Shown here: positions 1 to 5,569 of the stretch, piece by piece
Layout of the letters: the number at the start of each line of letters is the position of its first letter
Numbering within the stretch: the stretch's first letter is position 1
Source of the DNA: Armatimonadota bacterium
GTDB taxonomy: Bacteria; Armatimonadota; Fimbriimonadia; Fimbriimonadales; Fimbriimonadaceae
Length of the DNA stretch: 5,569 bases
Assembly: GCA_023428805.1 (NCBI GenBank)
Contig: JAEYWW010000241.1
Location: 1-5,569 of the forward strand
Reading direction: 5' to 3'
The notes under the pieces: generated by a model
What the model saw: the letters and a program-made list of their open reading frames with translations, nothing else
Told to the model about the DNA's origin: nothing
Databases searched by the model: none
Program-made: the position numbers and the translations under genes

Positions 1-1006
1 GCTCAACCTTGTTCGCGGCAAGAAGGAATGTGTCGAGATCAGGATTTTTGAGACCGGGGAACGCCTCATTCAATTCCGGCAGGAACCTCTGCCAGAAGGC
101 ACGAGAACGGCCCACGATGTTCTCCCAAAGCCTCGACTGGCTTTCGTGCAGGCCGAGCGAAACGCCGCCGCCCAAAGGGGAACGATCCCAGGCCATCGGC
201 GAACCCTGCTCATACATTCCATGTCCCGCTTCGTGGAGCGTGCCGAAAATGCTGGAGTTGAGATAATTCTTGTAGCGGGTCGTCAGGCGGATGTCGCTGG
301 CCGACCAGCCGGAGCAGAACGGATGCGGAGCCGTATCCTGGCGACCTCGATCCATGTCGAATCCGATCTCGCCCAGGAGCATCTCCGTAAAGTTCTTCTG
401 CGCGGTCTCGTCCCAATCTCCGTACAAGAAAGAGTCGTCGGGGTTGTTGCCAGAATCCTTGATATCCTTGACGAGTTGGACCAGCGGACCTCGAATCGCA
501 TTGAACATGCGGTCGCAGTCATCCTTGGTCGCCCCCTCCTCGTACATGTCCAGAAGGGCCGTGTAGATGTGGTCGGTGTAGCCGAGGCATTCCGCCTCCT
601 GTCTGGCAAGCTCGACCATGCGCTCCAGGGTGGGAGCGAAGGTTTCAAAATCATTGTTGGCGCGGGCAGACACCCAATCTTCGTGCGCCTTGCTGCTCAG
701 TTTGGACTTCTCTTCGACCAGCGACGACGGGAACTTGGTGGCGAGATCGTAGTCTCGCTTCGCCACCCGGAGAAGAGCTGTGTCCTCATCCGACTGCGCT
801 TCCGCGTCATCCAGGAGACGCCCCATTTCTTCCGAAGTCTGCAGCTCATGGTGCATCCGGCTGAGAATGCCGACATGCTCCGCGCGCGCCTCCGCGCCGC
901 CCCGAGGCATGAAGCACTGCTGATCCCAATCCATCATGGAAATCGCGGCTCCAAGCGCGTTCACATCGTACAGGCGCGACTTCAACTGTTCAATTTTTGA
1001 TGCCAT
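1..1006 (-). CDS. M32 family metallocarboxypeptidase (carboxypeptidase Taq type), C-terminus cut by window edge
   Basis: This gene encodes a zinc-type metallocarboxypeptidase that removes C-terminal residues from peptides; the family is normally cytoplasmic. The frame is open from the ATG at 1006 to the left edge, giving 335 residues of a family that is usually about 500, so roughly the last third is outside the window. Seen directly: HPF at residues 228-230, the DxRxT motif at 238-242 (DIRLT), the metal-binding HEAGH at 258-262, and a downstream HESQSR block whose Glu288 lies 30 residues after His258, the spacing expected for the third metal ligand. The following LWEN..GRS..FW stretch is also typical. 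All catalytic residues that should fall in this part are intact. The start follows the stop of the upstream minus-strand gene by 21 bp, so the two are probably co-transcribed. No strong Shine-Dalgarno is seen; an AGG sits about 14 bp upstream. Family assignment is very secure. Confidence 0.95.
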   Translation of the reverse strand, partial: MASKIEQLKSRLYDVNALGAAISMMDWDQQCFMPRGGAEARAEHVGILSRMHHELQTSEEMGRLLDDAEAQSDEDTALLRVAKRDYDLATKFPSSLVEEKSKLSSKAHEDWVSARANNDFETFAPTLERMVELARQEAECLGYTDHIYTALLDMYEEGATKDDCDRMFNAIRGPLVQLVKDIKDSGNNPDDSFLYGDWDETAQKNFTEMLLGEIGFDMDRGRQDTAPHPFCSGWSASDIRLTTRYKNYLNSSIFGTLHEAGHGMYEQGSPMAWDRSPLGGGVSLGLHESQSRLWENIVGRSRAFWQRFLPELNEAFPGLKNPDLDTFLLAANKVE

Positions 1007-1027
1007 GCTGCAACCGATGCTACCTGC

Positions 1028-1552
1028 TCAACCTTCTTGTTGTCCCACCACAGGCTGAATGAGCAGGGAGACAGCTTCGAGGGCGATCGCGCTGCTCTCT
1101 TCCAAAGCCGGAAAACGTCGCCGGAGCGCGGAGGCCTCAACTGGTTCGGCGACGAGAGCGATCTGAAGGGCGGCTGCGATGAGCCTCAACCGCGCGCCCG
1201 TTTCCTCCAAATCGCCGGTATCCGACATCAGGGCTTCGATCAGCTTCTCGCCGCTCAAGCCAAACGCAATCTGACGCAGTTCCCGGCTCACGAGGCCGGA
1301 GCCTGATGCGAGCGGCATCGCTTCCCTTCCCGCTTCCCATCCAGCCTCAAGAGCCAAAGATTCATCTACGACAAGCCCGCTGGCAGGTGCAAGCTGAGCT
1401 TCACGCCGGATCAAAAAGAGCACGTCGTCGGACCAGTCCATCTGCGCTGCGGCCGCGACCGCATAGATCGAAGCCAGTTCGCCCCAGGCGTATTCTTTGG
1501 GCATCTGCCTCTGCATGGCGTGGAAGAGCGCGACGGCGACAGGAGGATTCAC
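1028..1552 (-). CDS. hypothetical helical protein, upstream partner of the M32 peptidase
   Basis: I do not recognise this 174-residue protein. It is rich in Ala, Leu and Glu and should be almost wholly alpha-helical, with no signal peptide and no clear membrane segment; the Ala-rich run near residues 32-37 is too short and is followed by DWSDD. Third codon positions are mostly G or C, as in the neighbours, and it lies on the same strand as the M32 gene with a 21-bp gap, which supports a real gene in a two-gene operon. The start is uncertain. The first possible start is GTG at 1552; upstream in this frame there is no ATG, GTG or TTG before a stop near 1633. The next starts are Met13 (1516) and Met17. 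No Shine-Dalgarno precedes any of them. The C-terminus is QPVVGQQEG. A cytoplasmic helical accessory protein is the most that can be said. Confidence 0.7.
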   Translation of the reverse strand: MNPPVAVALFHAMQRQMPKEYAWGELASIYAVAAAAQMDWSDDVLFLIRREAQLAPASGLVVDESLALEAGWEAGREAMPLASGSGLVSRELRQIAFGLSGEKLIEALMSDTGDLEETGARLRLIAAALQIALVAEPVEASALRRRFPALEESSAIALEAVSLLIQPVVGQQEG

Positions 1553-1635
1553 GCATGAAAGTTTGACTGATCGCAGCCCGGCAGATGGACCGACTGTGCA
1601 ACGGTGCTGCCGAACCCATGTAAAATCAAATTGTC
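1553..1635. promoter_or_regulatory. divergent intergenic region between the two transcription units
   Basis: This 83-bp gap separates the minus-strand hypothetical/M32 pair from the plus-strand pseudopilin-like gene, so it must hold promoters for both directions. On the plus strand TAAAAT at 1621-1626 (preceded by TG) is a good -10 candidate, 9 bp before the ATG; no convincing -35 lies 16-18 bp upstream. No clear promoter was recognised for the minus direction. No operator-like palindrome was seen. Confidence 0.5.
1621..1626 (+). promoter_or_regulatory. candidate -10 element, possible leaderless start
   Basis: TAAAAT matches TATAAT at five of six positions. Transcription starting about 7 nt downstream would begin near 1633, only a few bases before the ATG at 1636. 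Together with the lack of a Shine-Dalgarno before this gene, that suggests a leaderless or nearly leaderless mRNA. The -35 region (around 1598-1603) is weak, so this rests on the -10 and spacing alone. Confidence 0.35.
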
Positions 1636-2313
1636 ATGGCTATGAGCCCGCCTGCCTATCCGGCACAGAAATCAGGCCCGAGCGCCACCAAAGTGCTCCT
1701 GATCGTACTTGGCGTCATCGCTTTGCTCTGCATCCTGCTGGGCGGCGCATGTGCAATGCTCGGCAGCCAACTCATGAAGCAGGTCAGCCCCGTGATGAAC
1801 TGCATGATGACCGCCGAGATGGCGAACACATCGTTGCGCGCCTATGCCATGGAGCACGACGGCAACCTTCCCAACGCTGCCTCATGGGAGGATGACATCG
1901 CGCCGTACTACAAGCGGCTTTATGAATCCAAAGAGAAGGATATGCAGGAGATGTCCAAGGCTCCCATCGTGGGCGGCATGTTCAAAATGCAGCCGCCGGG
2001 CGAGACTTTCAAGTGCAGCGATGCCGCGCCCACCACCGGATTCGCCTTCAATGCAGACCTTTCGGGCGTGAAGCTTGATGGAATTCAGAACCAGACAACA
2101 ACTCCATTGATCTTTGAGGTGGAAGGGGTCACCCGAAACAACAATATGCCGTCGGTCAACATGCCAAAGGGCAAAGGTCCAAAGATCATGGGTGATGAAC
2201 GAGACTGGGTCATCTTCTATGTCGCTGGCAACAAGGACACTTTCTCTTCCAGTTCAAACTCCGAGTCATTCGACTTCAACGTCGAGGACGCCTTGGAAAA
2301 GGGGCAGAAATAG
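1636..2313 (+). CDS. membrane-anchored protein with pseudopilin-like extracytoplasmic domain
   Basis: A 225-residue protein of unproven function. Residues 1-19 are a short Pro/Ser/Ala-rich cytoplasmic tail with a Lys before the membrane segment; residues 20-43 are a strong transmembrane helix; the rest should lie outside the membrane. The outer part resembles the globular domain of the large pseudopilin-like families (DUF1559-type and relatives): an initial helix with L67-R-A-Y70, then D75-G-N-L-P-N-A81 and W84, P90-Y91, FKC at 125-127, GFAFN at 135-139, LSG at 142-144 and TPLIFE at 156-161, an order typical of those proteins. The usual prepilin leader (FTLIE-type motif before the first helix) is absent, so it is probably not processed or assembled as a pilin. 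The C-terminus is Ser-rich (203-211) and then acidic. Start ATG 1636 has no Shine-Dalgarno; Met3 is an alternative. It stands alone, with a divergent pair upstream and tatA 64 bp downstream. Confidence 0.85.
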   Translation: MAMSPPAYPAQKSGPSATKVLLIVLGVIALLCILLGGACAMLGSQLMKQVSPVMNCMMTAEMANTSLRAYAMEHDGNLPNAASWEDDIAPYYKRLYESKEKDMQEMSKAPIVGGMFKMQPPGETFKCSDAAPTTGFAFNADLSGVKLDGIQNQTTTPLIFEVEGVTRNNNMPSVNMPKGKGPKIMGDERDWVIFYVAGNKDTFSSSSNSESFDFNVEDALEKGQK

Positions 2314-2377
2314 TCCCCCAGAGCGACCAGTCGGGATTGGCAGGCGTCAATAGGTTATACTAAAGGTTGAGGCAGGA
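2314..2377 (+). promoter_or_regulatory. tatA: intergenic region with candidate tatA promoter
   Basis: TATACT at 2356-2361 matches TATAAT at five of six positions and would place the transcript start near 2368. A TTGGCA box at 2337-2342 resembles a -35 but leaves only 13 bp between the boxes, shorter than the usual 16-18, so the -35 is doubtful. No terminator for the preceding gene was found; only a weak imperfect inverted repeat follows its stop. GAGG at 2369-2372, 5 nt before the ATG at 2378, is the likely Shine-Dalgarno and supports that start. Confidence 0.45.
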
Positions 2378-2605
2378 ATGAATTTTTCCAATCTTCTGGC
2401 CATCGGACTCGGCACTCCCGAGCTCCTCGTCTTGGGCGGCATTGTGCTGCTCTTCTTCGGCGGAGCGAAGATTCCCCAGTTGATGCGCGGTCTCGGACGC
2501 GGCATGGGCGAGTTCCAGGAAGGCGTCAAGGATGGCAAGAAGAAGTTTGACGACGCGATGAAGGATCTCAACTCCGACGATCCGGCACCGTCGTCCAAAG
2601 AATAA
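2378..2605 (+). CDS. tatA: Sec-independent (twin-arginine) protein translocase subunit TatA/E
   Basis: TatA forms the pore-like oligomer that lets folded proteins with twin-arginine signal peptides cross the cytoplasmic membrane, recruited by TatBC. The 75-residue length is normal for the family. Seen directly: a short N-terminal region, the polar Glu15 at the start of the transmembrane helix (about 13-28), the FFGGAKIP hinge at 26-33, an amphipathic helix from about 34 to 51 (LMRGLGRGMGEF) with the conserved Gly-x-x-x-Gly-Glu-Phe pattern, and a charged, unstructured tail. The FGG-K-P hinge and short tail favour TatA over TatB. The gene appears to be transcribed alone: it has its own candidate promoter and is followed by a strong terminator. 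No tatC or tatB is in the window, so the partner genes must lie elsewhere. Start ATG 2378 is supported by GAGG at 2369-2372. Confidence 0.95.
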   Translation: MNFSNLLAIGLGTPELLVLGGIVLLFFGGAKIPQLMRGLGRGMGEFQEGVKDGKKKFDDAMKDLNSDDPAPSSKE

Positions 2606-2628
2606 TCGTCCTTGCTTTGCATCTGTAA

Positions 2629-2658
2629 TCGGCCCGGAAACGCTTCCGGGCCGAATTT
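2629..2658 (+). terminator. intrinsic terminator after tatA
   Basis: A perfect 11-bp GC-rich stem (2629-2639 pairing with 2644-2654) closes a four-base ACGC loop and is followed by ATTT and then CGTT. It sits 23 bp after the tatA stop and should end that transcript. The T-tract is short and broken, so efficiency may depend mainly on the strong stem. The opposite strand lacks a T-rich tail, so it is a one-way terminator. Confidence 0.85.
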
Positions 2659-2682
2659 CGTTCAGCTACCGTAATTTCTCCA

Positions 2683-3702
2683 ATGTCGAAAGGACCCGAA
2701 ACAGGCCAAAATGAAGAAGGGATGACTTCGGAGGCGATCATTCAGGAGTTGGAGGCGAGCATTGCCGCGGCGGTCGCGGCGGCGGGCGGTTCAACTGCTC
2801 CCGTCAAGCCAAGCCATCGAATCCCATTTCATTGGCCGCCCCATCCGGTGAGCCTGGATTACCATGTCCTGCCCAGCGACTGGACCGGGCGCGCCCAATT
2901 CACCGCCCACGACGAAGTTTTCGAAGTCGCGGTCGCCCGCACTCCCTTCGGTATTTTTGGCCGAAATGAGAAGCTTTGGAATGAAGCGAAGGGCGACACC
3001 GAAGAGGAGATGCTGGCGGAGCTCGCATCCAGCGCCGAACCCCTCTTTGCCCGGCAATTCGCCATCGGCCAAACCCTCGGACGCCCGGGGCGATACGGCG
3101 GGAAGATCCGCGATCTTGGCCCGGCAGACTTGGTGAAGCTTCTCTATTGCCAGGATCGGGATGTCGCCAGCGAAGCGCGCACGGAAATTGAAAAGCAGGC
3201 CAGCAGCGGCGTATTCATCCGTCCGCTGATCGCGATCCTCCTCGACGACCGGCATCCCCACCGACGCATCGCCCAGTGGTGCGTGCTGGATATGTTTGAG
3301 GACCTGCCCGCCTTCGCCAGAACCGAACAGGAGCACGTGGATGCGGTCAACGCGATCGAAAAGCTCCTGTGGTCCGCTCCCGACGATTTTGCGCGCACGA
3401 TCTACAAAGCGGGCGTCGTTCTCGGCGGCCACGTGTGCAGCGAGCCAGCCGCCAGGGCCTTGATTCACTGCATCGGCGCCCCATCCAAATACGGGCGTCG
3501 CTCAGCCATGCATGCGGTCTTCCATCTTGTCGAATGGATGCCGCAAAAGCGTGAGCAAGCGGTGGCGGCTCTACGAGACCAGTTGAAAGTCGAGCCTGAG
3601 GCCGAACTTAAGATTTTTGCAGAAGGCATGGCGCATGACATCGAAGTCGAGGCGAGCGACCACGTCACCGAGCCTCTCTTCACCGAGGAACTGCAGGCAT
3701 GA
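2683..3702 (+). CDS. hypothetical protein with HEAT-like helical C-terminal region
   Basis: A 339-residue protein whose family I do not recognise. It has no signal peptide or membrane helix and should be cytoplasmic. The first ~45 residues are polar then Ala-rich (24-35) and probably flexible. Residues 46-95 hold a beta-looking, Trp/Pro-rich part (HRIPFHWPPHPVSLDYHVLP, then a DEVFEVAVARTPFGIFGR-like strand set). From about 105 onward the sequence is a run of amphipathic helices of the HEAT/armadillo style, e.g. 148-172, 178-188, 193-207 and 219-231, with further helices to about 315. HEAT-like is an inference from pattern, not a motif match. The stop overlaps the start of the S13 carboxypeptidase by four bases (ATGA), so translation is probably coupled. 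Start choice: ATG 2683 has no Shine-Dalgarno and may be leaderless; Met14 (2722) follows an AGAAGG, but with only one base between, too close for a normal site. I kept the longer form. Confidence 0.8.
   Translation: MSKGPETGQNEEGMTSEAIIQELEASIAAAVAAAGGSTAPVKPSHRIPFHWPPHPVSLDYHVLPSDWTGRAQFTAHDEVFEVAVARTPFGIFGRNEKLWNEAKGDTEEEMLAELASSAEPLFARQFAIGQTLGRPGRYGGKIRDLGPADLVKLLYCQDRDVASEARTEIEKQASSGVFIRPLIAILLDDRHPHRRIAQWCVLDMFEDLPAFARTEQEHVDAVNAIEKLLWSAPDDFARTIYKAGVVLGGHVCSEPAARALIHCIGAPSKYGRRSAMHAVFHLVEWMPQKREQAVAALRDQLKVEPEAELKIFAEGMAHDIEVEASDHVTEPLFTEELQA
3685..3690 (+). promoter_or_regulatory. ribosome binding site inside the 3' end of the upstream gene
   Basis: GAGGAA lies 8 nt before the ATG at 3699, within the last codons of the upstream gene. 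It fixes the S13 carboxypeptidase start at 3699. This matters because the frame upstream is open only back to 3639 and offers no ATG, GTG or TTG, so the protein cannot be extended to include a signal peptide. Confidence 0.6.
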
Positions 3703-5018
3703 TCGCCCTCCTGATCGACACGGCAAAGCTGGACGCCATTCTCGATCAGGATTCATTGCGCGGGGCGATGATCGGCTCCGCCATCCTCGACTCACAGGGG
3801 GCGTTGATCTACGGACGGAATGCCGACATCCGCATGATGCCGGCCAGCAATCAGAAGGTCTTGACCTGCGCCTTTGCCATGGGAACTCTTGGCCCGGACA
3901 AGCGGCTGAAGACAAGATTCTGGGTCTCGCAGGGGCGGCTGATCGTCGATGCAGAGGGTGACCCTCTTCTCACGGCGCACCAGCTTTCCGATGCCAAAAA
4001 GAAGCTCAAATTCACAAAAGGCGAGGTGTACGTCCGGCAGTCCTTCTCGCCCGGAACCCCGCCCGCATGGGAGTGGGACGACCTCACCTACAGCTACGCT
4101 CCGGAGATCAGGGCGCTGACGGTGGACCAGGCGCAGTTCGATGTCTATGCAGCCAACGGGCGGGTGGAGCCCGTCCGGCAGGAATTCGGAATCAAGATTC
4201 GACGCGGAAGAACCTCGGGTGGAATGCGGGTCAGCTTCGATATCAAGTCTTCAACTGTATCGGTCGATGGCTCCCTGCCCGGCTCTCGCACCAAGATCGG
4301 CACCTTCGCTCTTCCCCGCCCCGACCGCGCGGCGGCGCGAATTCTTGGCGGAGAACTTCAGCAATGGAACGGTGCGCCGCCGAAATCCGCGCCCAACCTC
4401 ACCATTCAAAGCAAGCCGATCAAGGAACTGATCAAACTTTGCCTTGAGCCCAGCGACAATCAGATCGCGGAGCATCTTCTGCTGGCCGCAGGCGGTTCGT
4501 CTGCGGGCGACGCCTACTCCAAAGCAGCGGAAAACGAAGCGGCCTTCTTCGAGAAGGAAGCGGGCATCACCAAAGATTCCGCTTTGCCGAGGGATGGAAG
4601 CGGGCTGAGCCGCCAAAATCTGGTGACCCCTCGGGCGTTGTCCAGAGTCCTTCGTTGGACGACGCAGCAGGCTTGGGCCGAAGATTTTCGGGCCGCTCTC
4701 GCCGCTCCCGGAGAGGGCACGATGGCATCGCGGCTGAAAGACCGTAATTTTGCGGGTAAGACAGGCACGATTTATGCAGTAAGTTCTTTGAGCGGACTGC
4801 TTTTTGCAGACGATCCTGGCCGCACGATGACCGCCAGCTTGATGATGAATCACGCTTCGGTTTCCGGCTCCACACTTCGTGGAATCCAGGATCGCTTCTT
4901 TGAGGCTCTGTTTGGCTCGGGGGAAAGTTTGAATGGAACAAATGGCGAAAAGGCAGCTCTGGAAGACAATCATGCCCACGCGCATGCTCGGCCTTTTGAT
5001 GGCCATTGGCTTTACTGA
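3699..5018 (+). CDS. dacB: S13 family D-alanyl-D-alanine carboxypeptidase/endopeptidase (PBP4/DacB-like), no signal peptide
   Basis: This family cuts the terminal D-Ala of peptidoglycan stem peptides and can cut cross-links. All three active-site motifs are visible: SxxK at Ser50-Asn-Gln-Lys53 (in a PASNQK block), SxN at Ser252-Asp-Asn254, and KTG at 354-356. Also typical are GDP at 87-89, and DGSGLSRQNLVTP at 299-311. The ~200 residues between SxxK and SxN match the insertion that defines class-C PBPs. The 439-residue length is near the family norm, but the enzyme fold begins by about residue 8: there is no signal peptide, and no upstream start exists in frame. Family members act outside the cytoplasmic membrane, so the exported state is unexplained. 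The last ~29 residues overlap the next gene and look non-native (NHAHAHARPF). The gene is coupled to the upstream gene by ATGA. Family assignment is secure; the symbol is by family similarity only. Confidence 0.92.
   Translation: MIALLIDTAKLDAILDQDSLRGAMIGSAILDSQGALIYGRNADIRMMPASNQKVLTCAFAMGTLGPDKRLKTRFWVSQGRLIVDAEGDPLLTAHQLSDAKKKLKFTKGEVYVRQSFSPGTPPAWEWDDLTYSYAPEIRALTVDQAQFDVYAANGRVEPVRQEFGIKIRRGRTSGGMRVSFDIKSSTVSVDGSLPGSRTKIGTFALPRPDRAAARILGGELQQWNGAPPKSAPNLTIQSKPIKELIKLCLEPSDNQIAEHLLLAAGGSSAGDAYSKAAENEAAFFEKEAGITKDSALPRDGSGLSRQNLVTPRALSRVLRWTTQQAWAEDFRAALAAPGEGTMASRLKDRNFAGKTGTIYAVSSLSGLLFADDPGRTMTASLMMNHASVSGSTLRGIQDRFFEALFGSGESLNGTNGEKAALEDNHAHAHARPFDGHWLY
4919..4924 (+). promoter_or_regulatory. 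ribosome binding site deciding the DUF5658 gene start
   Basis: GGGGGA ends 8 nt before the ATG at 4933, inside the upstream carboxypeptidase gene. It favours the early start, and hence an 86-bp gene overlap, over later in-frame ATGs at 4942, 4972, 4984 and 4999. Confidence 0.5.
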
Positions 5019-5265
5019 CCTTTTCGCCACCGCCCTCCTCCACTCCCGTGGACTGATCGTCGAACTGAACCCCGTCATGAAGCCGCTCATCGAGCGGAGC
5101 GAGTGGCTCTTTGCCGCGGTCAAAGGCATGACCCTGATCCTCGCCTGGATCGTCATGGCCAAACACGCTCACAAGAATCTGGTTTTTGTCCGTCAGGCCT
5201 GCTTGGCCGGTTCGTTGATTTATCTGTTCATCTGGACCACGTGGTTCATCGCGGGAAGTCTCTAG
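4933..5265 (+). CDS. DUF5658-type small integral membrane protein
   Basis: A 110-residue inner-membrane protein of unknown function. Three hydrophobic helices are visible at about 18-36, 58-76 and 88-108. The pattern of an Asp in helix 1 (D29), a Gly followed by E44-L-N46-P47 in the first loop, and a Lys in helix 2 (K64) is what I associate with the DUF5658 family; this is recognition by eye, not a search result. The N-terminal 17 residues are basic and should lie in the cytoplasm. The start at 4933 lies inside the carboxypeptidase gene (86-bp overlap) and is supported by GGGGGA 8 nt upstream. In the overlap, codon third positions are mostly G/C in this frame but not in the carboxypeptidase frame, so this is the constrained reading. 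It is the last gene of the three-gene plus-strand set; its 3' end overlaps a convergent gene by 20 bp. Confidence 0.85.
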   Translation: MEQMAKRQLWKTIMPTRMLGLLMAIGFTDLFATALLHSRGLIVELNPVMKPLIERSEWLFAAVKGMTLILAWIVMAKHAHKNLVFVRQACLAGSLIYLFIWTTWFIAGSL

Positions 5266-5569
5266 AGTCAAAACTGACGGCAGCGAGGCTCGGCTTATCG
5301 TCCACCTTTCCCCGGAGAAACACCGTGGCAATCATTCCCCCTTGGATGGTTGCGTCATCCGAGGGCAGTGTATAGAAAGATGGCTGGAGAAATAGAACTT
5401 CCATTTCCCTGAAATTCTTGGGCAAGATGGAGTCCAGGAGGACGGGCTTCATATTGATCCACACACAAGGTTCTGATTTTTCAAGCCTGTGATCTGCGCC
5501 CTCTACTATGTATGTGAAAACTTGACCCGCATTAAAGTCCTCACCTTGACTGCCCATGCAGATTCCCGA
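5246..5569 (-). CDS. hypothetical protein, possibly partial at the right edge
   Basis: I do not recognise this protein. The minus-strand frame is open from the window edge to the TGA at 5246-5248. An ATG at 5557 would give 103 residues, but the frame continues four codons further to the edge with no stop, so the true start may be outside. There is no strong Shine-Dalgarno in the 12 bases available. The sequence looks like a genuine soluble, mixed beta protein: alternating hydrophobic stretches (VFTYIVEG, PCVWINM, EMEVLFLQP, GGMIATVFLRG) with polar turns, resembling the end of a beta-sandwich domain, and no membrane helix. The region from 5266 rightward has no competing plus-strand gene of better quality. 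It converges on the DUF5658 gene with a 20-bp tail overlap and no visible terminator. Existence is likely; function unknown. Confidence 0.6.
   Translation of the reverse strand, partial: SGICMGSQGEDFNAGQVFTYIVEGADHRLEKSEPCVWINMKPVLLDSILPKNFREMEVLFLQPSFYTLPSDDATIQGGMIATVFLRGKVDDKPSLAAVSFDSRDFPR

Noticed and set aside
146..1000. A 284-codon plus-strand open frame opposite the M32 gene
   Set aside because: It lies antisense to a gene with clear M32 catalytic motifs; its translation is rich in Arg, Val and His without domain features, as expected of a shadow frame in GC-rich DNA.
1083..1090. The octamer palindrome GCGATCGC
   Set aside because: A single copy within coding sequence; no repeats of it elsewhere in the window suggest a function.
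1401..1619. A 72-codon minus-strand frame with an ATG start overlapping the GTG start of the hypothetical gene
   Set aside because: Its translation is Arg/Ala/Ser-rich and stops inside the longer frame, which has the better codon pattern and continues up to the M32 gene.
2337..2361. TTGGCA and TATACT as a complete sigma-70-type promoter
   Set aside because: The 13-bp spacer is too short for a standard promoter; only the -10 part was kept as a candidate.
2791..3468. A 225-codon minus-strand open frame opposite the helical-repeat-like gene
   Set aside because: The plus-strand frame is longer, is coupled by ATGA to a real gene, and has protein-like helical patterning; the antisense frame has neither.
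4251..5162. A 303-codon minus-strand open frame across the S13 and DUF5658 genes
   Set aside because: It is antisense to two genes with recognisable families and shows no recognisable domain of its own.
4567..5331. A 254-codon minus-strand open frame across the 3' part of the plus-strand set
   Set aside because: It overlaps well-supported coding sequence on the other strand and has a low-complexity, charged translation typical of a shadow.

Overview
The window comes from a bacterial chromosome of moderate-to-high GC with densely packed genes. No rRNA, tRNA, CRISPR array, insertion sequence or phage gene is visible. The organism is not certain. The mix of an M32 carboxypeptidase, a TatA, a periplasmic-type PBP4 homologue, and a membrane-anchored protein resembling the globular part of the 'DGxLPNA..W' pseudopilins would fit Armatimonadota (Fimbriimonadia-like) or another pilin-rich phylum such as Planctomycetes or Verrucomicrobia. 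That is an inference from style of gene content, not an identification.

Layout. Bases 1-1552 hold two genes on the minus strand: an uncharacterised 174-residue helical protein with a GTG start, followed 21 bp later by an M32 (Taq-type) metallocarboxypeptidase that runs off the left edge. An 83-bp divergent gap separates them from a plus-strand gene (1636-2313) for a single-pass membrane protein with a pseudopilin-like extracytoplasmic domain but no prepilin leader. Next is a stand-alone tatA (2378-2605), closed by a strong GC-rich hairpin terminator (2629-2658). A plus-strand set of three tightly linked genes follows: a cytoplasmic helical-repeat-like protein (2683-3702), an S13-family D-Ala-D-Ala carboxypeptidase (3699-5018, ATGA overlap) and a three-helix DUF5658-type membrane protein (4933-5265, long overlap with the previous gene). 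A partial hypothetical gene enters from the right edge on the minus strand and converges on this set with a 20-bp overlap.

How the genes may work together. The three-gene set 2683-5265 is probably co-transcribed and translationally coupled; its middle member is a cell-wall enzyme family, so an envelope role for the set is a reasonable but unproven guess. The most unusual points are that the S13 enzyme has no signal peptide and no upstream start that could add one, that its last ~29 codons overlap the next gene and look like incidental sequence, and that the pseudopilin-like protein has swapped the usual leader for an ordinary membrane anchor. I see no clear evidence of a wholly new defence or mobile system; the window is mostly ordinary housekeeping and hypothetical genes.
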